Origin: Brachycybe producta
Lineage: Eukaryota; Arthropoda; Diplopoda; Playtdesmida; Andrognathidae
Reading direction: 5' to 3'
Assembly (NCBI GenBank): GCA_036925085.1
Contig: JAUPFP010000006.1
Coordinates: forward strand, 3,871,131 to 3,935,130
Length of the DNA stretch: 64,000 nucleotides
Made by a program: the position numbers and the translations under genes. Below are positions 51,076-62,974 of this stretch, piece after piece. How positions within the stretch are numbered: the first letter of the stretch is position 1; every line of letters begins with the position of its first letter. The notes under the pieces were generated by a model. It was not told where the DNA came from. It ran no database searches and saw only the letters and a program-made list of their open reading frames with translations.

Positions 51076-52384
51076 CTATGGCCCAATAGGCAAGTCCGCC
51101 TCTACATTACATTCTTCGTCTTCAATTTTATTTCTTACAGATGATTCTTCTTCTTCTTTTGTTAGTTTTTCAAGCAACTCTGACGTCAGAAAACTTAAAA
51201 TTTATATTAAAAAAATCAAGACGAAAGAATAAAAACAACGATAATGGAAATTATCAGTTTTTAAATATATTAACCACGGTCCGGCCAAATGTTCGACTCG
51301 AAGTGTCGGTTTTTCCAGTTTCTCAGTCATTAACTGGTCGCCAGATTCTTCTATTTTCTTGTCAAGAAAAGGAATTCTGCTCAAGAAACGAAACGGCAAC
51401 GATTGACCTTCTTCACCGACGTCCACTTTTATCGGGAATAATGAAACCGGGTCCTGAACATCCTCTTGTTTCTTTGAATTTTCGTCTTCGATGGCAATCA
51501 CTTCATCCCACGAATTCAAACTAGCCTATTACGTACTTTTTATGAGTTAAGTCTTCACTAACACACTGAATACGGTACAGAAATTCGTGAAATAGAAATT
51601 TATATAAAAAGATATCAATCTGAAATTTTCCTTCAGAAATCCAGCTAGTTTTATAGTTTCTAAAACACTTTAATTTCTTCTTAAATTTACTTCTGAAATA
51701 TGAAATAATCACAGTTTTATTTCATTATTCTCCTTTCATTTCATTTACATATTGTATAATATTTGCAACGGAACATGAAACAGTAATTAGCAATAGTAAA
51801 AACAAAGGCTAGAATCTTAAGACTATTATAATAGTGTAATAGTCTAAGCTAGAATCAACGGTTCCAAATCAGTTGGTTTTATTGTAAACAATTTTCGAAT
51901 TCTGTTTTTCCGGAGGTAAACTTGGAAGTGTTTTAAAAATTATAATTGCAGCTCAATGTTGAAATCTTTTAAAAAATAAGCTAAATACTAGTTTGAAAAT
52001 GACCCACATATCTTTAGGCGGACGATTCACGGCAATATGATAAAAAGAAAAACTTGAAAGTGTTTTAGAAACTAGAAGGGCACCTCAATAACTTAAGAGA
52101 GTATTTTCATCATGTTGTAAAATAAGCCTTTTATGGCAGCTTGAACATATGGTCCAACGTTAAGCCGACAATATTTTGAAAATGTTTCACTATAAAGTTT
52201 TACTTTGGAATGTATCAACATGAAAATAAATATTAAATGATTCAACTACCATTCTAGTTTCTAACACACTTCGCCTTAGTGTTGATTTACAAACACAATA
52301 CAAATAATAACCCTCGATAATCTTTTTTTTTTCTTCTTCTTGTCATACCAAAGTATCAACAAAATTGGCGCCACTTGAAGCCAT
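51076..52384 (-). CDS. Unrecognised small acidic protein, three exons
   Basis: Exons 52384-52349, 51525-51240 and 51179-51076; 141 residues and all phases close. It begins MASSGANFVDTL|ASLNSWDEVIAIEDEN. The middle has SLFPIKVDVGEEGQSLPFRF and LSRIPFLDKKIEESG; the end is Glu-rich (KLTKEEEESS ... KIEDEE) and stops at LPIGP. There is no signal peptide or membrane segment. The last intron uses an unusual donor (C|GTTGTT) and is only 60 bp, so the exon 2/3 junction is the weakest part. I do not recognise the family. It is divergent from the DMAC1-like gene with 157 bp between start codons, which suggests a shared promoter. Confidence 0.6.
51895..52300. repeat. AGAAACTAG-family elements, two overlapping diverged copies
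   Basis: CTTGGAAGTGTTTTAAAAAT at 51918, then CTTGAAAGTGTTTTAGAAAC at 52055 and CATTCTAGTTTCTAACACAC at 52250. A half copy lies at 51640-51720. All lie in intron 1 and exon flank of the 141-aa gene. Confidence 0.5.
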
Positions 52385-52541
52385 CGTTATCCGGAAGTAG
52401 TTCTTACTAAAAAGCGGAAGTGAATGTTGTTCTTCTTTCAAGTGAGACCTTTTACGAAGTCTATTTTTCTAAGGTGAGACCTTAGACTTACTGACTTTTA
52501 GAAGTCCAGTTAATCAGGTCAAAGTTTTAAAATAAACAGCG
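52385..52541. promoter_or_regulatory. Putative bidirectional promoter
   Basis: 157 bp between the ATG codons of two divergent genes. It carries repeated CCGGAAGT / GCGGAAGT (52391-52398, 52414-52421), the GGAA core bound by ETS factors and common in bidirectional housekeeping promoters. No TATA box is seen. Confidence 0.5.
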
Positions 52542-53438
52542 ATGGAACAAGAAAACGAAGAAGAACAACCTGCAAAAAATGACAATAATAAAAGTAGTAC
52601 TTCCGGTTGTTTTCAATGTAAATTAGTAGGAGGGCTGGGACTGGTCGCTTCGTCCATTTACGTCATCAACCACGCAAACAAAGCGAAACAACCAATCAGC
52701 AGGATTGTTACATTCGGCTTTGGTGGCGGTAAATTAACTTGAAAAAGTTATATGCATGCACAAATTTACAATAAAATCTCACAGGCATCTGTAGACAGCG
52801 TAAGAATTTCTTTGGCTCCGCCCTTTTATGAGCGTCAGACCAAGTAACAATCCAATTAGAAATTGATAACGCTCATAAAAGGGCGGAGCCAAAAAAATCT
52901 GACGCTGTCTACAGATGCCTGTCTGGTTCATAAGGGGACATATTCTTATGATTATTAGGGCTCGGACTTTTATGCAAATGTTTTTCAATTTCTGGTAAAA
53001 AAAGTGCTAATTGTGAAGTAATCATCATCATTAGAGCAGCTGCAATATTAAGCTTTTTCTAATCAATAAGGTTGGTTAGAGGCTAGACATCTTGGTTACT
53101 ATCAGTTGTCAACTACAATTCTAGCCTCTAACCAGTGTTTTTTTGATTGAAAAAATTAATTATTGATCTAAACGAGATTGTTACTTCACAGGGCCACAGA
53201 TTGAGAAACATTTTCTTGATAATGCATAAAAATCTGAGCTCCCCTAATTGATTACCAACTGTATGATAGTTATAGTTAGTGCTAAATTGATGAGTTTAGC
53301 ACTACCTTTAACTTATCTTTCATTTAGCAATTAAACTAAAAATACTAATCCATCAATCTTAAATGATTTTTTTCTGTTTCAGCCCTTTTTGCATTTGGAG
53401 CAGCGAGACTTTTCAACCTTCCACCATTTCGAGACTGA
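52542..53438 (+). CDS. DMAC1/TMEM261-like small mitochondrial membrane protein
   Basis: Two exons, 52542-52728 and 53383-53438; 80 residues. A hydrophilic Glu/Asn-rich start precedes SGCFQCKLVGGLGLVASSIY, which matches the CxxC-plus-glycine-helix signature of DMAC1 (human CWSCRVLSGLGLMG), then a second short hydrophobic helix (IVTFGFGGALFAFGAARLF). DMAC1 assists assembly of the distal membrane arm of respiratory complex I. The assignment rests on this signature and the overall size, so it is likely rather than certain. The intron holds a CAGGCA-family and a GGGCTCGG-family MITE. AATAAA at 53472. Confidence 0.72.
52781..52922. repeat. Palindromic MITE, CAGGCA family (DMAC1-like intron)
   Basis: Arms ACAGGCATCTGTAGACAGCG and GCTGTCTACAGATGCCTGT with core TTTCTTTGGCTCCGCCCTTT: the best-preserved short form, 142 bp. 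Confidence 0.8.
52957..53243. mobile_element. hAT-like palindromic MITE, GGGCTCGG family, copy 2
   Basis: AGGGCTCGGACTTTTATGCA at the left, AATGCATAAAAATCTGAGCT at the right, and internal GGTTGGTTAGAGGCTAGA / TTCTAGCCTCTAACCAG, as in the copy at 8854. Confidence 0.6.
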
Positions 53439-53477
53439 GAACAAAGTTTGCTTTTCCGTCTTCTAATAATTAATAAA

Positions 53478-54826
53478 TAAATATATTTTATTAAAGTAAA
53501 TCATTGTTTTTTTTTAAAAAAAAAACTATATAAAAGTGTGTTTCTTTACCAACTCCCAAAATTAAATCTCATTAAAAAATAATTCCAACATTTTTTTTTT
53601 CTTTCAAATAATTCGTTGCCGTTGAATAAACACTTTTCAACAATATAAATTATGATAATATTTTTTTTTGGGGGGGGGGGGAAGATTCGAGTTGATGACC
53701 ATGATTCATCATATATGTAATTATATGTGGTGTTGAAATAGCAACTACAATAAAAAAAAAATGTCAGCTCAGAATTCCTATTCTTTTGTTTGAAAAGTGG
53801 AATAAAGAGATGATGCATGACGTAATAAGGCAATTATTATGAACAAAAATCTCTACTTATAATATTTATATAAAATTTTTGTATGGAATGTGTTATTATC
53901 TTCACCTTTTTTTCAGGTGACTGAATCTAAAGTATTCCAAATTTTGCATTATAATTGTTTGCATCAACCTAAAAATGTAAAAAAAAAATCGGTGTTATTT
54001 TAGCTTTTCTTACAAGAAATTCTTTTTTTTTTTTAAAGCAAAGCCATCAAAAACGGATATTAAAATCGATATGGAAACAACAAAAAGACTTCATCGCCAC
54101 TCGAGCGATCGAAACCCTCGCCTTAAAAATATATTTTTTTCAACTTTTCTAAATAAATAGTTCGTAATATGCGCTTTCGTTGAAGAAATTTGTGCAAGAA
54201 TTTTAAAAATAACTCGTAACAGGAAGAGTTTCTGTTTGAAAATAATCATAATTTTTCTGTAGCTTCGAATTAATCTTGAAAATATTTCATAACTTAGTCC
54301 TACTTCAAACAGCGTTCAACAGGTTTCTGAAATCAAGCCCTGGTTATCCAAACGTGTTTACTGACGTCAAAAATACGTAATGAAACGCGTTGCATTATGG
54401 TTCACAGCCGCACAGCGGTGTCTGTGACGTCATTTTGACGTCATTATTCCCGTATACGCGACAGATAAGATAACCAGGTTATTATATTGAAATAAGATTT
54501 ATTTGAACGGTTGCCCTTTTAAATTCTGTAAAAAAAAAAGCGTAGAATTTCATAAATGTTTTTGTTACTTTGAGGCGTTTCGTTAATTTCATTAAATCAA
54601 AGACGCGCCTAACGTCAAAATTATCAAAAAGAAAACTATAAAATGCGGGGGGGAATTTTAAAATTTGATCGTTATAGTTTAAGTTATGTTTAAAGAAACT
54701 CCCTCTCACAACTCAGTTATTTTGTCATTTCGGCTCAACTTTTTACAAATTCCAAATCCATTCGTACAGAAACAGAATTGATCTCAAAAACGTACATTTT
54801 CGTCTCTGAATCTATTGAATTTACAA
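53478..54826. other. Gene-free interval before the S1P phosphatase gene
   Basis: AT-rich with homopolymer runs (a G-run at 53671-53682). 54360-54450 has three TGACGTCA-type sites. On the minus strand AATAAA at 54503-54498 fits the 3' end of the phosphatase transcript. Confidence 0.4.
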
Positions 54827-56782
54827 TTAAACCTCCGTAAACATGGTCACCCTCTCGATGTTGAGAAACCTAAATACGGCTGGCGAGAGGAAAGTAATAT
54901 TAAAAGCAACAACTGAATAGGTGATGAACTTGGAGGAGATTTCGACGGCCAACTTTCGACGGTTCTCCACGTCTTTCGGATCCAATTTGAGAAGCTGACA
55001 AACGACGGCATAACTGAGACTCTTGAGAATGGCTCGAGTGGCGACCACGATCAAAATTCCGATGCAAGTTCTAAGAAGGGTTAGGCCTGCCATTTCGTAC
55101 GTGGGCCAAAGGATCTTGTATGGAGGAGGCATCGGAGGGCCACGAATGATACCTAATTGGTAGTTGAGCCAAGAACCCCAAGAAACTCCAGCACCGACGC
55201 CCAAGATAACGACCGTGTCGCCACGAGCAGGAGTCCAGTGTCCAGCATCTGGATAAAAAACAATCATGAAGATGCTAGTGACCAAGACCGAGAGTGGAGA
55301 AGTGACGGAAGTTAGAAGAAACCGATCGAGGCTATCAATGAACGGTACGAGAACAACCATGAGGACAGTGACAAGAACCAAACCACCGATGATATCCTGT
55401 CAAATAAAAGCAACAAAAAAAAAAGAAAATACGACTTCAACCGTTGCTTGACTACTAAAAAAATTCCGAATTTATTATTTATGTAATTTACGAGGACTGT
55501 GTGCATTCCAAGGTAAAGACGGCTTCCACAGACCAAGGAACACCAAAGGACGCAAACAACAACTCCGAGAATCATCGGATACTAAAATCGAACAAAACGA
55601 GAAAGTTAGTTTATCATGAAAAGTCGTTAAATAATCTATTAAAACGCAAACGTTGTAAAAAAAAAAAAAAATTATGCAGAAAATTGCGAAAAATCTACTC
55701 AAAAGTACGCTCGCGCAGGTTCCAGCATATTTGTGAAACTTCCTCCACAAGTTTTTGGAATTTCCTCACAAATTTCGGCAGTTTACTTAGTTTTCAAACA
55801 ATTCTACACAAAAAACTGCAAAAATTTATAGAAATCAGTAATTTTTATAAAGTTTTTTTTTGCAATTTAATAGAAAATTCTACAAAAAAAACCTGCAAAA
55901 ACTTACAGAACCCTGCAATCTTTCTAATTGATTTTTTTGTAATTTATGAACAAAATTGCCTGCAATTTCTCCCCGCATATTTCTACAGTTCTGCGTTTTA
56001 TTGCCGTAGATCGTTTCGATCATTACCTCATATCTATAAATGGTGTAGAAGAGAAACGAGAAGGGAACGGCTCCACCGACCATAGCATGCGTCGAAGGCA
56101 TTCCATACTCTAGAGCCCACTTTTCTTCGAGCCTTACAACAGGAGGAGAAGAGGGTCGAGGCCAACGTATAACATCTTTGAGCCCTTGTCCAATATACAT
56201 GATGAGAACCCATATCATAACGACACGCCTAAAAACAGCACCGTCCACATTCCAAAACCAAAACGGAAAGAAACTCGAATAGAAAGCTTCGTCTCCTAGA
56301 GCGGCTCCAACGGTGAACAAATAGAACCAGAAAGGACGAGTAATTCGATGTCGAACGCCAGGTTTTGCTTCATTGGAATCTCTCTCTTTACTACTTGTGG
56401 TACTGACATTGCTAGAAGAGGAAGAAAAAGAAGAGCAACTGTCCTCAGTTGACCCCGAAGGAAGGAGAAAAGAAGAGCCGACGTCGGCGGCTGTGGCGGC
56501 CACCCCTTTCCCCTCCTGTCTTACGTGGCCATTCGTATAACATGAATTACTACAGACATTTTTATCGAAAGAAGAAAAATGTTTGTCCTTTTGAAGACAA
56601 CCATTTGTCTTGAAAGAAATCGTTTCTTGCGTCTCTGTTGTAGAATTTTCTTCTTCTTCTTCTTCTTTTCCTTCTGCTGTGTTAATAACCAACTTCCTTA
56701 TTCCGAAATAATACTGAAATTCCCAAACTAGAAACGGATCTTTGAGTTTCTCCAGAAGATCGCACATCATTGCAGTCCACAT
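54827..56782 (-). CDS. SGPP: Sphingosine-1-phosphate phosphatase (PAP2/LPP superfamily)
   Basis: Three exons: 56782-56027, 55581-55492, 55396-54827; 471 residues. A polar N-terminal region (about residues 38-135; Glu-run and Ser-run) precedes the membrane domain, which starts at RPFWFYLFTVGAALGDEAFY. All three phosphatase motifs are intact: KDVIRWPRP (202-210), PSTH (229-232) and SRLYLGMHTVLD (272-283, the final Asp across the exon 2/3 boundary). The C-terminal half has several membrane helices and HWTPARGDTVVILGVGAG, as in SGPP1/2. It dephosphorylates sphingosine-1-phosphate in the endoplasmic reticulum, controlling the S1P/ceramide balance. SGPP1 and SGPP2 cannot be told apart here. Confidence 0.95.
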
Positions 56783-57066
56783 ATTTACAAATTATACAAA
56801 CAGTCACAGATGTCAAGTTTCACCAAAAAGTCATTTATGATCAAACATCAACAATAATAACCCTTTAACCAAGACGAAGATTCAGCTTCGGGCGGGAGAG
56901 AGGAATAAATAAAAACCCAACAACCTCCTCCTATAATAAAATACACCATAGAAGACCTTGACAAATAAAAGGCTGCAAAGATGATTTAATAGGGAAGGCC
57001 AAATTTGTTTGTTGAATCGATTCATATGAATCGAATCGCATCGGATATTCCGATTCCGATTAATAT

Positions 57067-57254
57067 ACAGGCGTCTGTAGACAGCTTCAGAATTTCTTTG
57101 GCTCTGCCCTTTTATGAGCGTCATCAATTTCTAATTCGTTACTGTTTTGACGTCACATGCCCTGTCGTTTTTATTTCTAATTGGTTAATATTGGGTCTGA
57201 CGTTCATAAGAGGGCGGAGCCAAAGAAATTATCAAGCTGTCTACAGATGCCTGT
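57067..57254. mobile_element. Palindromic MITE, CAGGCA family, with 8-bp target duplication
   Basis: ACAGGCGTCTGTAGACAGCT and AGCTGTCTACAGATGCCTGT ends flanked by perfect ATTAATAT (57059-57066 and 57255-57262), indicating hAT-type insertion for this family. The inner part is duplicated (188 bp). Confidence 0.82.
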
Positions 57255-57262
57255 ATTAATAT

Positions 57263-58812
57263 TAGGAAAATGAACCAATTCGATTTTTTTAACTTAAGGA
57301 TGGAACTGGGAAGTAAACTGTTTTTCTTTCTTTCTCAAAAATGATGTCAAGATTTTCCTAAAAAATATAATAATCAAGGCATTGAAACGAGAAAAAATGT
57401 AAAAAAAATTATGTTTAGTGAACTTTTATTTATAAAAAAAGAAATAAAATTGAATCGGCTTGGTTTGAATCGATTCACTTAATTAATTGACCAAAAAATC
57501 GATTTTCCGAATAATCGAATCGGAATCGGGCATTCCTATGATTTAACAAATAAAATGAGTAAACGTCTCGCATATAATTGGATTAGAATTTCCAACCAAT
57601 CATATGAAAGACATTTACGGTTGAGAAATGGTTTAGGTAGTGTATACACGATCAATTTTGGCTTATCCATCATTCCATCTTGGCTGTTCCGCCATATTTT
57701 TGCTTATATCGTGTTACTTGTAGCGTGAGAACAAAAAAAAAATTGTTCAAAACGTAATATCCCCTATTGTGTGAAAAAGAGACACCCCCCCCGATACAAT
57801 TTCCAAATAAATTCAACAGGACTGATTTGATATTATTGATTGTCAGTGTGGATTTTGAGAGACAATCATAAATTAACAAGCCATAATGGATCGTGTATAA
57901 GCTACCTTATCTATCCCATAGCCTCTATACTAACTCCCTCTTTTGGGTGTGATGTCACGGTGTGATGTCAATCCGTGACATCACACTTCTGAATAAAGAA
58001 AGGGCTGTAAGAATGGATAGGAGGCTATAATACAGAGTGCATCGAAAGTCACTGTTCAATACATATAGGCCTTGCAAAAATGATGTTGATAACAGTTATT
58101 TGTTATCATTTGTTTTATCTCGGAAGGTCTTTATCGTTTAATTTGGAGGTCTATGTCATTTTCTGAGGCTGCTACATTTAAACCCTTTTCTCACCTTCAC
58201 TATTATCTATTTAGGAAGTTCCCTGTATCCCAGTAAAATGGGTGACAGGGGGCCGGGGTCAATATAACAGACTAATAACTGATTAGGTCAATTTAACATC
58301 AAGCACTCTGTACGTTTATTGCTGTTGCCGGATACCGGTAACAAAAACCAATTATAAAGTCAATTATGAACATTCATTTTATCAATATAATATCCATTGA
58401 TGACGATTGACAACTGAGAAATTAATTTTATCATTAAGATTGGCAACACTGTTGAAAAAAAAAATACCTTTTTACGTATATTTAATGAGAATATAAATGT
58501 AATTGGATAAAAACGATGTCATCTGAACGCTGATTGCCTTGAACGATGCCTTCATCGATTATCTAGCAGCGTGACCGCCGTGACATCAGTTTTTTTCATA
58601 CATTTATGGTCATGACGTCACACCGTTGAATTTGTATAGATGATGCTGCCATCACAAGAAGGTAACCCGTGCACATGACGTCACACTCATAAACTCTGAA
58701 TCTTCATGACACGGACCAAGATATACTTTTGCTTGTGACGTCAGATGGGAAGACAAAAAGTCTCGGCTTATGTCATTTTGTCTGATAAAGCGGGGGTGGG
58801 GGGTTATAACAA
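57263..58812. other. Gene-free interval with short inverted repeats
   Basis: Contains GTGATGTCACGG / CCGTGACATCAC near 57948-57985 and several GACGTCA motifs (58612-58745). No exon seen. Confidence 0.4.
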
Positions 58813-59022
58813 TAGGCAATTAGAAATCGGGACATACAGAAGTTGGCTTCGCCCTTTTTATGATGACCACCAACTTCTAATTGGTTTGTCAACTTTGTTG
58901 TGTGGTTCGACGTTGAAAAGGCTCCATATGACGTCAGACTACATAACCAAACAATTAGAAGTTGCGTTCGTCATAAAAAGGGCGGAGCCAACTGAAGTTC
59001 TCCCCGATTTCTAACTGCCTGT
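58813..59022. repeat. Palindromic MITE, CAGGCA family, variant arms
   Basis: AGGCAATTAGAAATCGGG and CCCGATTTCTAACTGCCTGT arms; core GTTGGCTTCGCCCTTTTTAT and complement. The arms are unlike all other copies. Confidence 0.7.
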
Positions 59023-59089
59023 GTAGTCACTAATAACATTCCTCGCACCACAATGAATAAAGTAAAAAAAAATTTAAAACATAACATGA

Positions 59090-59170
59090 AAAAACCCTTC
59101 AGTGATTGAGATACCCTTCTAGTTTTTAATATAGTTTCAACTTTCTCTTCATTTTGCACATGAAAAACAA
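59090..59170. repeat. Half copy of the AGAAACTAG element
   Basis: GTGATTGAGATACCCTTCTA and CAACTTTCTCTTCATTTTGC, then a CAATAAAGAGTTTGC tail; only the right arm is present. Confidence 0.5.
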
Positions 59171-59735
59171 AACAATAAAGAGTTTGCAACGAGTTTATAC
59201 ATTTTAAAACCAGCTTAAAATATGCAAATAATTTAAAATTTGATTATAAATTTCTAAATAGGATTTATATACTTTTAAATAGAATTTATGTATTTTTTTT
59301 CTTAAACTAGAAATATAATTTCTAATAGATTTATGTGTAATTTATCTTGCAGAGTAATTTATCATATTTTATTTCAAATACATTGCATAAAGAAAGTCCA
59401 AGTCGGTAAGGGGCCTAATGTTTTGACTCTTTTAGTTGCCAAAAAAACGCACTACAAAAGGGTGCATCAAACGACGTTTATTGTTTCGCAGGTTTTTTGA
59501 AATTACGATCATATGTTTCATATGATCGTAAATCCCGTGTTCATGCATCCCACCATAATGGCAGCTTTTAGCCTCTAACCAGTCTTTTTAGTAAAAAAAG
59601 GAATAATTTTTCATGTCTTTGGCTCCGAAATAAACTTGACATATTTCAACTCGAACTCTCAAAACAGGGTTTCCAACAATGAAAATCTCTTAATATATTT
59701 ATTTATTAATTCGGACAATAAAATTATTTTATATA

Positions 59736-60031
59736 CAGTGCGTTTCATATATATTAGACGCACGCGCTCCAAAAATTGGATATAACTCGCGTTACACTCG
59801 ATGGATTTGCCTAAAACATCAGGACAGTCATATACCTTATTAATTTTAATGTTACTAAGGTCTAGAATGTTATTTGGTCACAATAATTAATAAAAGTGGT
59901 AAGTTCATTAGTGTGTCATTAATTATGACAGGGTCATTTTACAGTTTTTAATTTTTACCTTTTTAATCCATCAAGCGTAACTCGAGATATAACCAATTTC
60001 TGGGGTGCATCTATATATTTGAAACGCACAG
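59736..60031. mobile_element. Tc1/mariner-type MITE
   Basis: 296 bp between TA dinucleotides, with inverted ends CAGTGCGTTTCATATATATTAG... and ...TATATTTGAAACGCACAG, and subterminal CTCGCGTTACACTCGATGG / CCATCAAGCGTAACTCGAG. TA flanks and end length fit Tc1/mariner. No transposase. Confidence 0.78.
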
Positions 60032-60685
60032 TATATACGAAACAGTTTTCACTGTTTAATTTAAAAAAAGACCCAAACCCCAAATAACCTACATTATAAA
60101 CAAAACCAAAAATCATTAGTTAATTTTTGCTATAATTTTGTTTCAAATTATGTACAATAACATAACAACCCAACATAACAATAAACATTAGGCACAGGCA
60201 TGTAATTGATACAATTGCCACGTATACAGTAAAGATCAGCAAAATCTAAATTAACAAAATGATTTCAATATATTTTTATTATTTTTATATTTTTTTGTTG
60301 TCTATAGGAAACCGGAAGAACCAGGAGAAAACCCTATGACTTTTCTAATTAACAATTTTTGATAACAAAAAATATATACACCAGAGAAGATCCCACTGAA
60401 TTTAACCATAGCCACATGACATATAAAACAGTTTACTGGGTAGCCTAGTTAACTTCAATCAATATTGTATGGAACTTCCAAATTCGAATGTTACTATTTT
60501 TGGTAGAGTAAATTAGGTCAATTTGGATTAATTTAATTTAAAAAAAAAACTTAAAATTAATATAAATCCAGTGGAATTTATAATCAATAGTTCCCAACTC
60601 CCAAATTAGAATTTCATTACATTTTTATAGAATTTAGTGCATCACTTTGAATTAAATTAAAAACTGCTATCACAATATTGTAAAA

Positions 60686-60977
60686 CTAGTGGGGTAACCC
60701 GTCATAAATGACGGGAGCAAAATTCACCGGCAATATTGTGTGCATGCGCGTCGTTTTTTCCTTTTTTTTTTACTCCTTTCATTTCAATTTCAGTCACCCC
60801 CTCCCACTTTTCTCTCTCTCCCCTTCTACACTTTCCAAAGCAAGAGTTCAACATATAGTTGACCTTGAAAAAAAAAACGGTTCATTTATTCAAATTTATA
60901 TAAATACCGACGTGCTTCAATGGTTTTGTTACTCCACACACACACACACATACATACATACATACACAGACCTGGGA
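60686..60977 (-). mobile_element. Non-autonomous Helitron-like element, copy 2, internally deleted
   Basis: Minus-strand 3' end with the same CCCGTCAT/ATGACGGG hairpin and CTAG|T as copy 1. The pyrimidine-rich body and (CA)n next to AGACCTGGGA are kept. The palindromic element is missing: only ACCGGCAAT remains before TGTGCATGCGCGTCG. Confidence 0.6.
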
Positions 60978-61878
60978 TATTATATATATAATGATATAAA
61001 ATTCTATGCAAAACAATTGAACGAAATAAGTGCAATGTTGTTACAGTAATAAAAATTAAATATAACAATTGAACAACTGTTACAAATCGAAACAACCAAA
61101 ACGTCAGTAAAATAACTTTCCGTTTCTGACATCACGTGCGTAATACCGTCGTTTTAAACAATTCTGCAATGCTGAGCAGCTTAAACGAAAGGGGTGCTTA
61201 ACTTTGTCTTAAGAGGCTACATCACAAAATTACTTCGAAAAATCTCCACAAAGAGTTGTGGCAATATGTTTATTTTTCATATTTAAAGTTGTCCAATATT
61301 AAGTGATAGAATGCCAAAAAAATTGATAAGTGTTTTTCTATTTTTAAAAACTATTTCCAAATAGCGAATTTCTAACTCTTACGTTAAACTCCATTGAGTT
61401 TGCGCTCATAAGCAAAAAACATCCACTCAAATGGCTCCTAAGAATACCTAAAAATAATTTTAAAAAACCACAGCGTAGCCAACACATTGGCGCACATGCT
61501 GATTTTTTTCTGTTTTTTTAAAATTATTTTTACCAGCATTTTAATGGATGTTTTTGTTTACGAGTGCGTACTCAATCGAGTTTAACATAAGAGTTAGAAA
61601 TTCGCGATTTTTGAAATAGTTTTTAAAAATATAACCGCACTTAGCAATTTTTTGTCATTCTATCACTCAATCAGCATGTATTGAAGGTGCACATTGCACT
61701 TTGAAAAATTAATATAAAAACTTACGTTTCTTCTTTAACATCGGATCTATGGCCTCAATAGAAAAACGATGCTAACGCGCTTTGCGAACATTTTTTGGAG
61801 TAATTTTGAGATGTAGCAACTTTTCTTTGATAATTATTTTCAATCATAACATGAAAAGCAGTTGATTGGTTTTTTTTT
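60978..61878. other. Gene-free interval with an inverted repeat
   Basis: 61270-61400 and 61540-61680 are approximate inverted copies (TGATAGAATGCCAAAAAAATT / TTTTTTGTCATTCTATCA; AGCGAATTTCTAACTCTTA / TAAGAGTTAGAAATTCGCGA), giving a foldback of about 400 bp. Confidence 0.55.
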
Positions 61879-62974
61879 TTAAAAAAACCCATTAGGTCCG
61901 AATACCCCTCCTCCGTATCCAAAAGGTCCACCATAGTCTAGATATGGATCATATGGATATGGATACCCGTTGTAAATTCCTCTGTTGTACCTAATTCCAC
62001 ATCCGCGTCCATTAGAACGTTTCGAAATACGGCCAATAGTCGGAGGGATTGGTTTTGCTGTTAAAAAAAACACGTACTAATTAGCCACAACTATTTTATT
62101 TTATGAAAGCGTTCTTGATATACTTTTCAGAAAGAGAATCCTGAGACCGGAACAAAACTTGGATATCAAGTCACCGAGAATGTTTACGTCCATTGCCGGG
62201 TCAGTGTCAGTCACATCGAAATCTTTTTGCTCCCCTTCTTCACGCGGATTCTGCAATCACAAATTTAAGTTACAATTTTTTTTGTCTGCGAATTAAAATT
62301 TACTCTATGTAAATGCATTAATATTATCTTCATGATTATAAATTTTTACAAAAAATATATAAAATCATTTTATTTATAGGGATGGGACATTCGATTCCTC
62401 AAATCCCGCGAATCTTGAAAAATATTCGAGATTCGAAAACTCGAATCTTCGCGTTTTTTCCATCTTTCGAAACCCAACCTAAAAAAAAAAATTGTGAAAA
62501 ACTTTGGTAAAATTAGTTTTAACTAGATTGACCAAAAAAAAGCGATTGTTGCAATTTCGGTAGTACCCCGGATCACCAATATCATCACCATGTGAGGACC
62601 CTGAGTGCCATACTTGTTTTTTATTATTAATAATTTAATATTTAATATTTTTTTTTCCATTTAGTTTGTATCTTTTTAATGAATATAATATAACATTCTT
62701 ATATGTAGGATTTGACAGATTCGAGATTCGGGAGATTCGACGGATTCGAGAATCTTTTAGGATTCAGATTCGAGAAAATTCTGGATTCGTCCCACCTCTA
62801 ATTTTTTTTTATATAATTTTTATGTTTCTTCTAAAGTCCATTATAGTAGACCGAAATTCATTTTTTTTATCGAATTTAAATTTATTTGCGAATTTTTCAT
62901 AAAAAACTTACTTCTGTAGAATTCAGAAGGACCAGACATTCATTGGTGCTTGGAAATTTGTATGCCACTACATT
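61879..62974 (-). CDS. Unrecognised Gly/Tyr-rich protein with dibasic site, 5' part outside or unseen
   Basis: Three 3' exons in consistent phase: 62974-62912, 62250-62124 and 62057-61879. The middle is acidic (REEGEQKDFDVTDTDPAMDV) then LGDLISKFCSGLRILFLK. The last exon gives KPIPPTIGRISKRSNGRGCG and then a Tyr/Gly/Pro-rich tail (NGYPYPYDPYLDYGG, GYGGGVFGPNGFF). The KR before SNGRG resembles a prohormone-convertase site, and the tail resembles secreted structural or antimicrobial Gly/Tyr-rich peptides. No start codon or signal peptide is seen in the window, so secretion is only inferred. About 122 residues are visible. Confidence 0.65.

Noticed and set aside
51141-51524. Plus-strand frame starting with a signal-peptide-like Leu run
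   Set aside because: It is the antisense of the Glu-rich exon of the minus-strand gene; the Leu run mirrors a GAA repeat.
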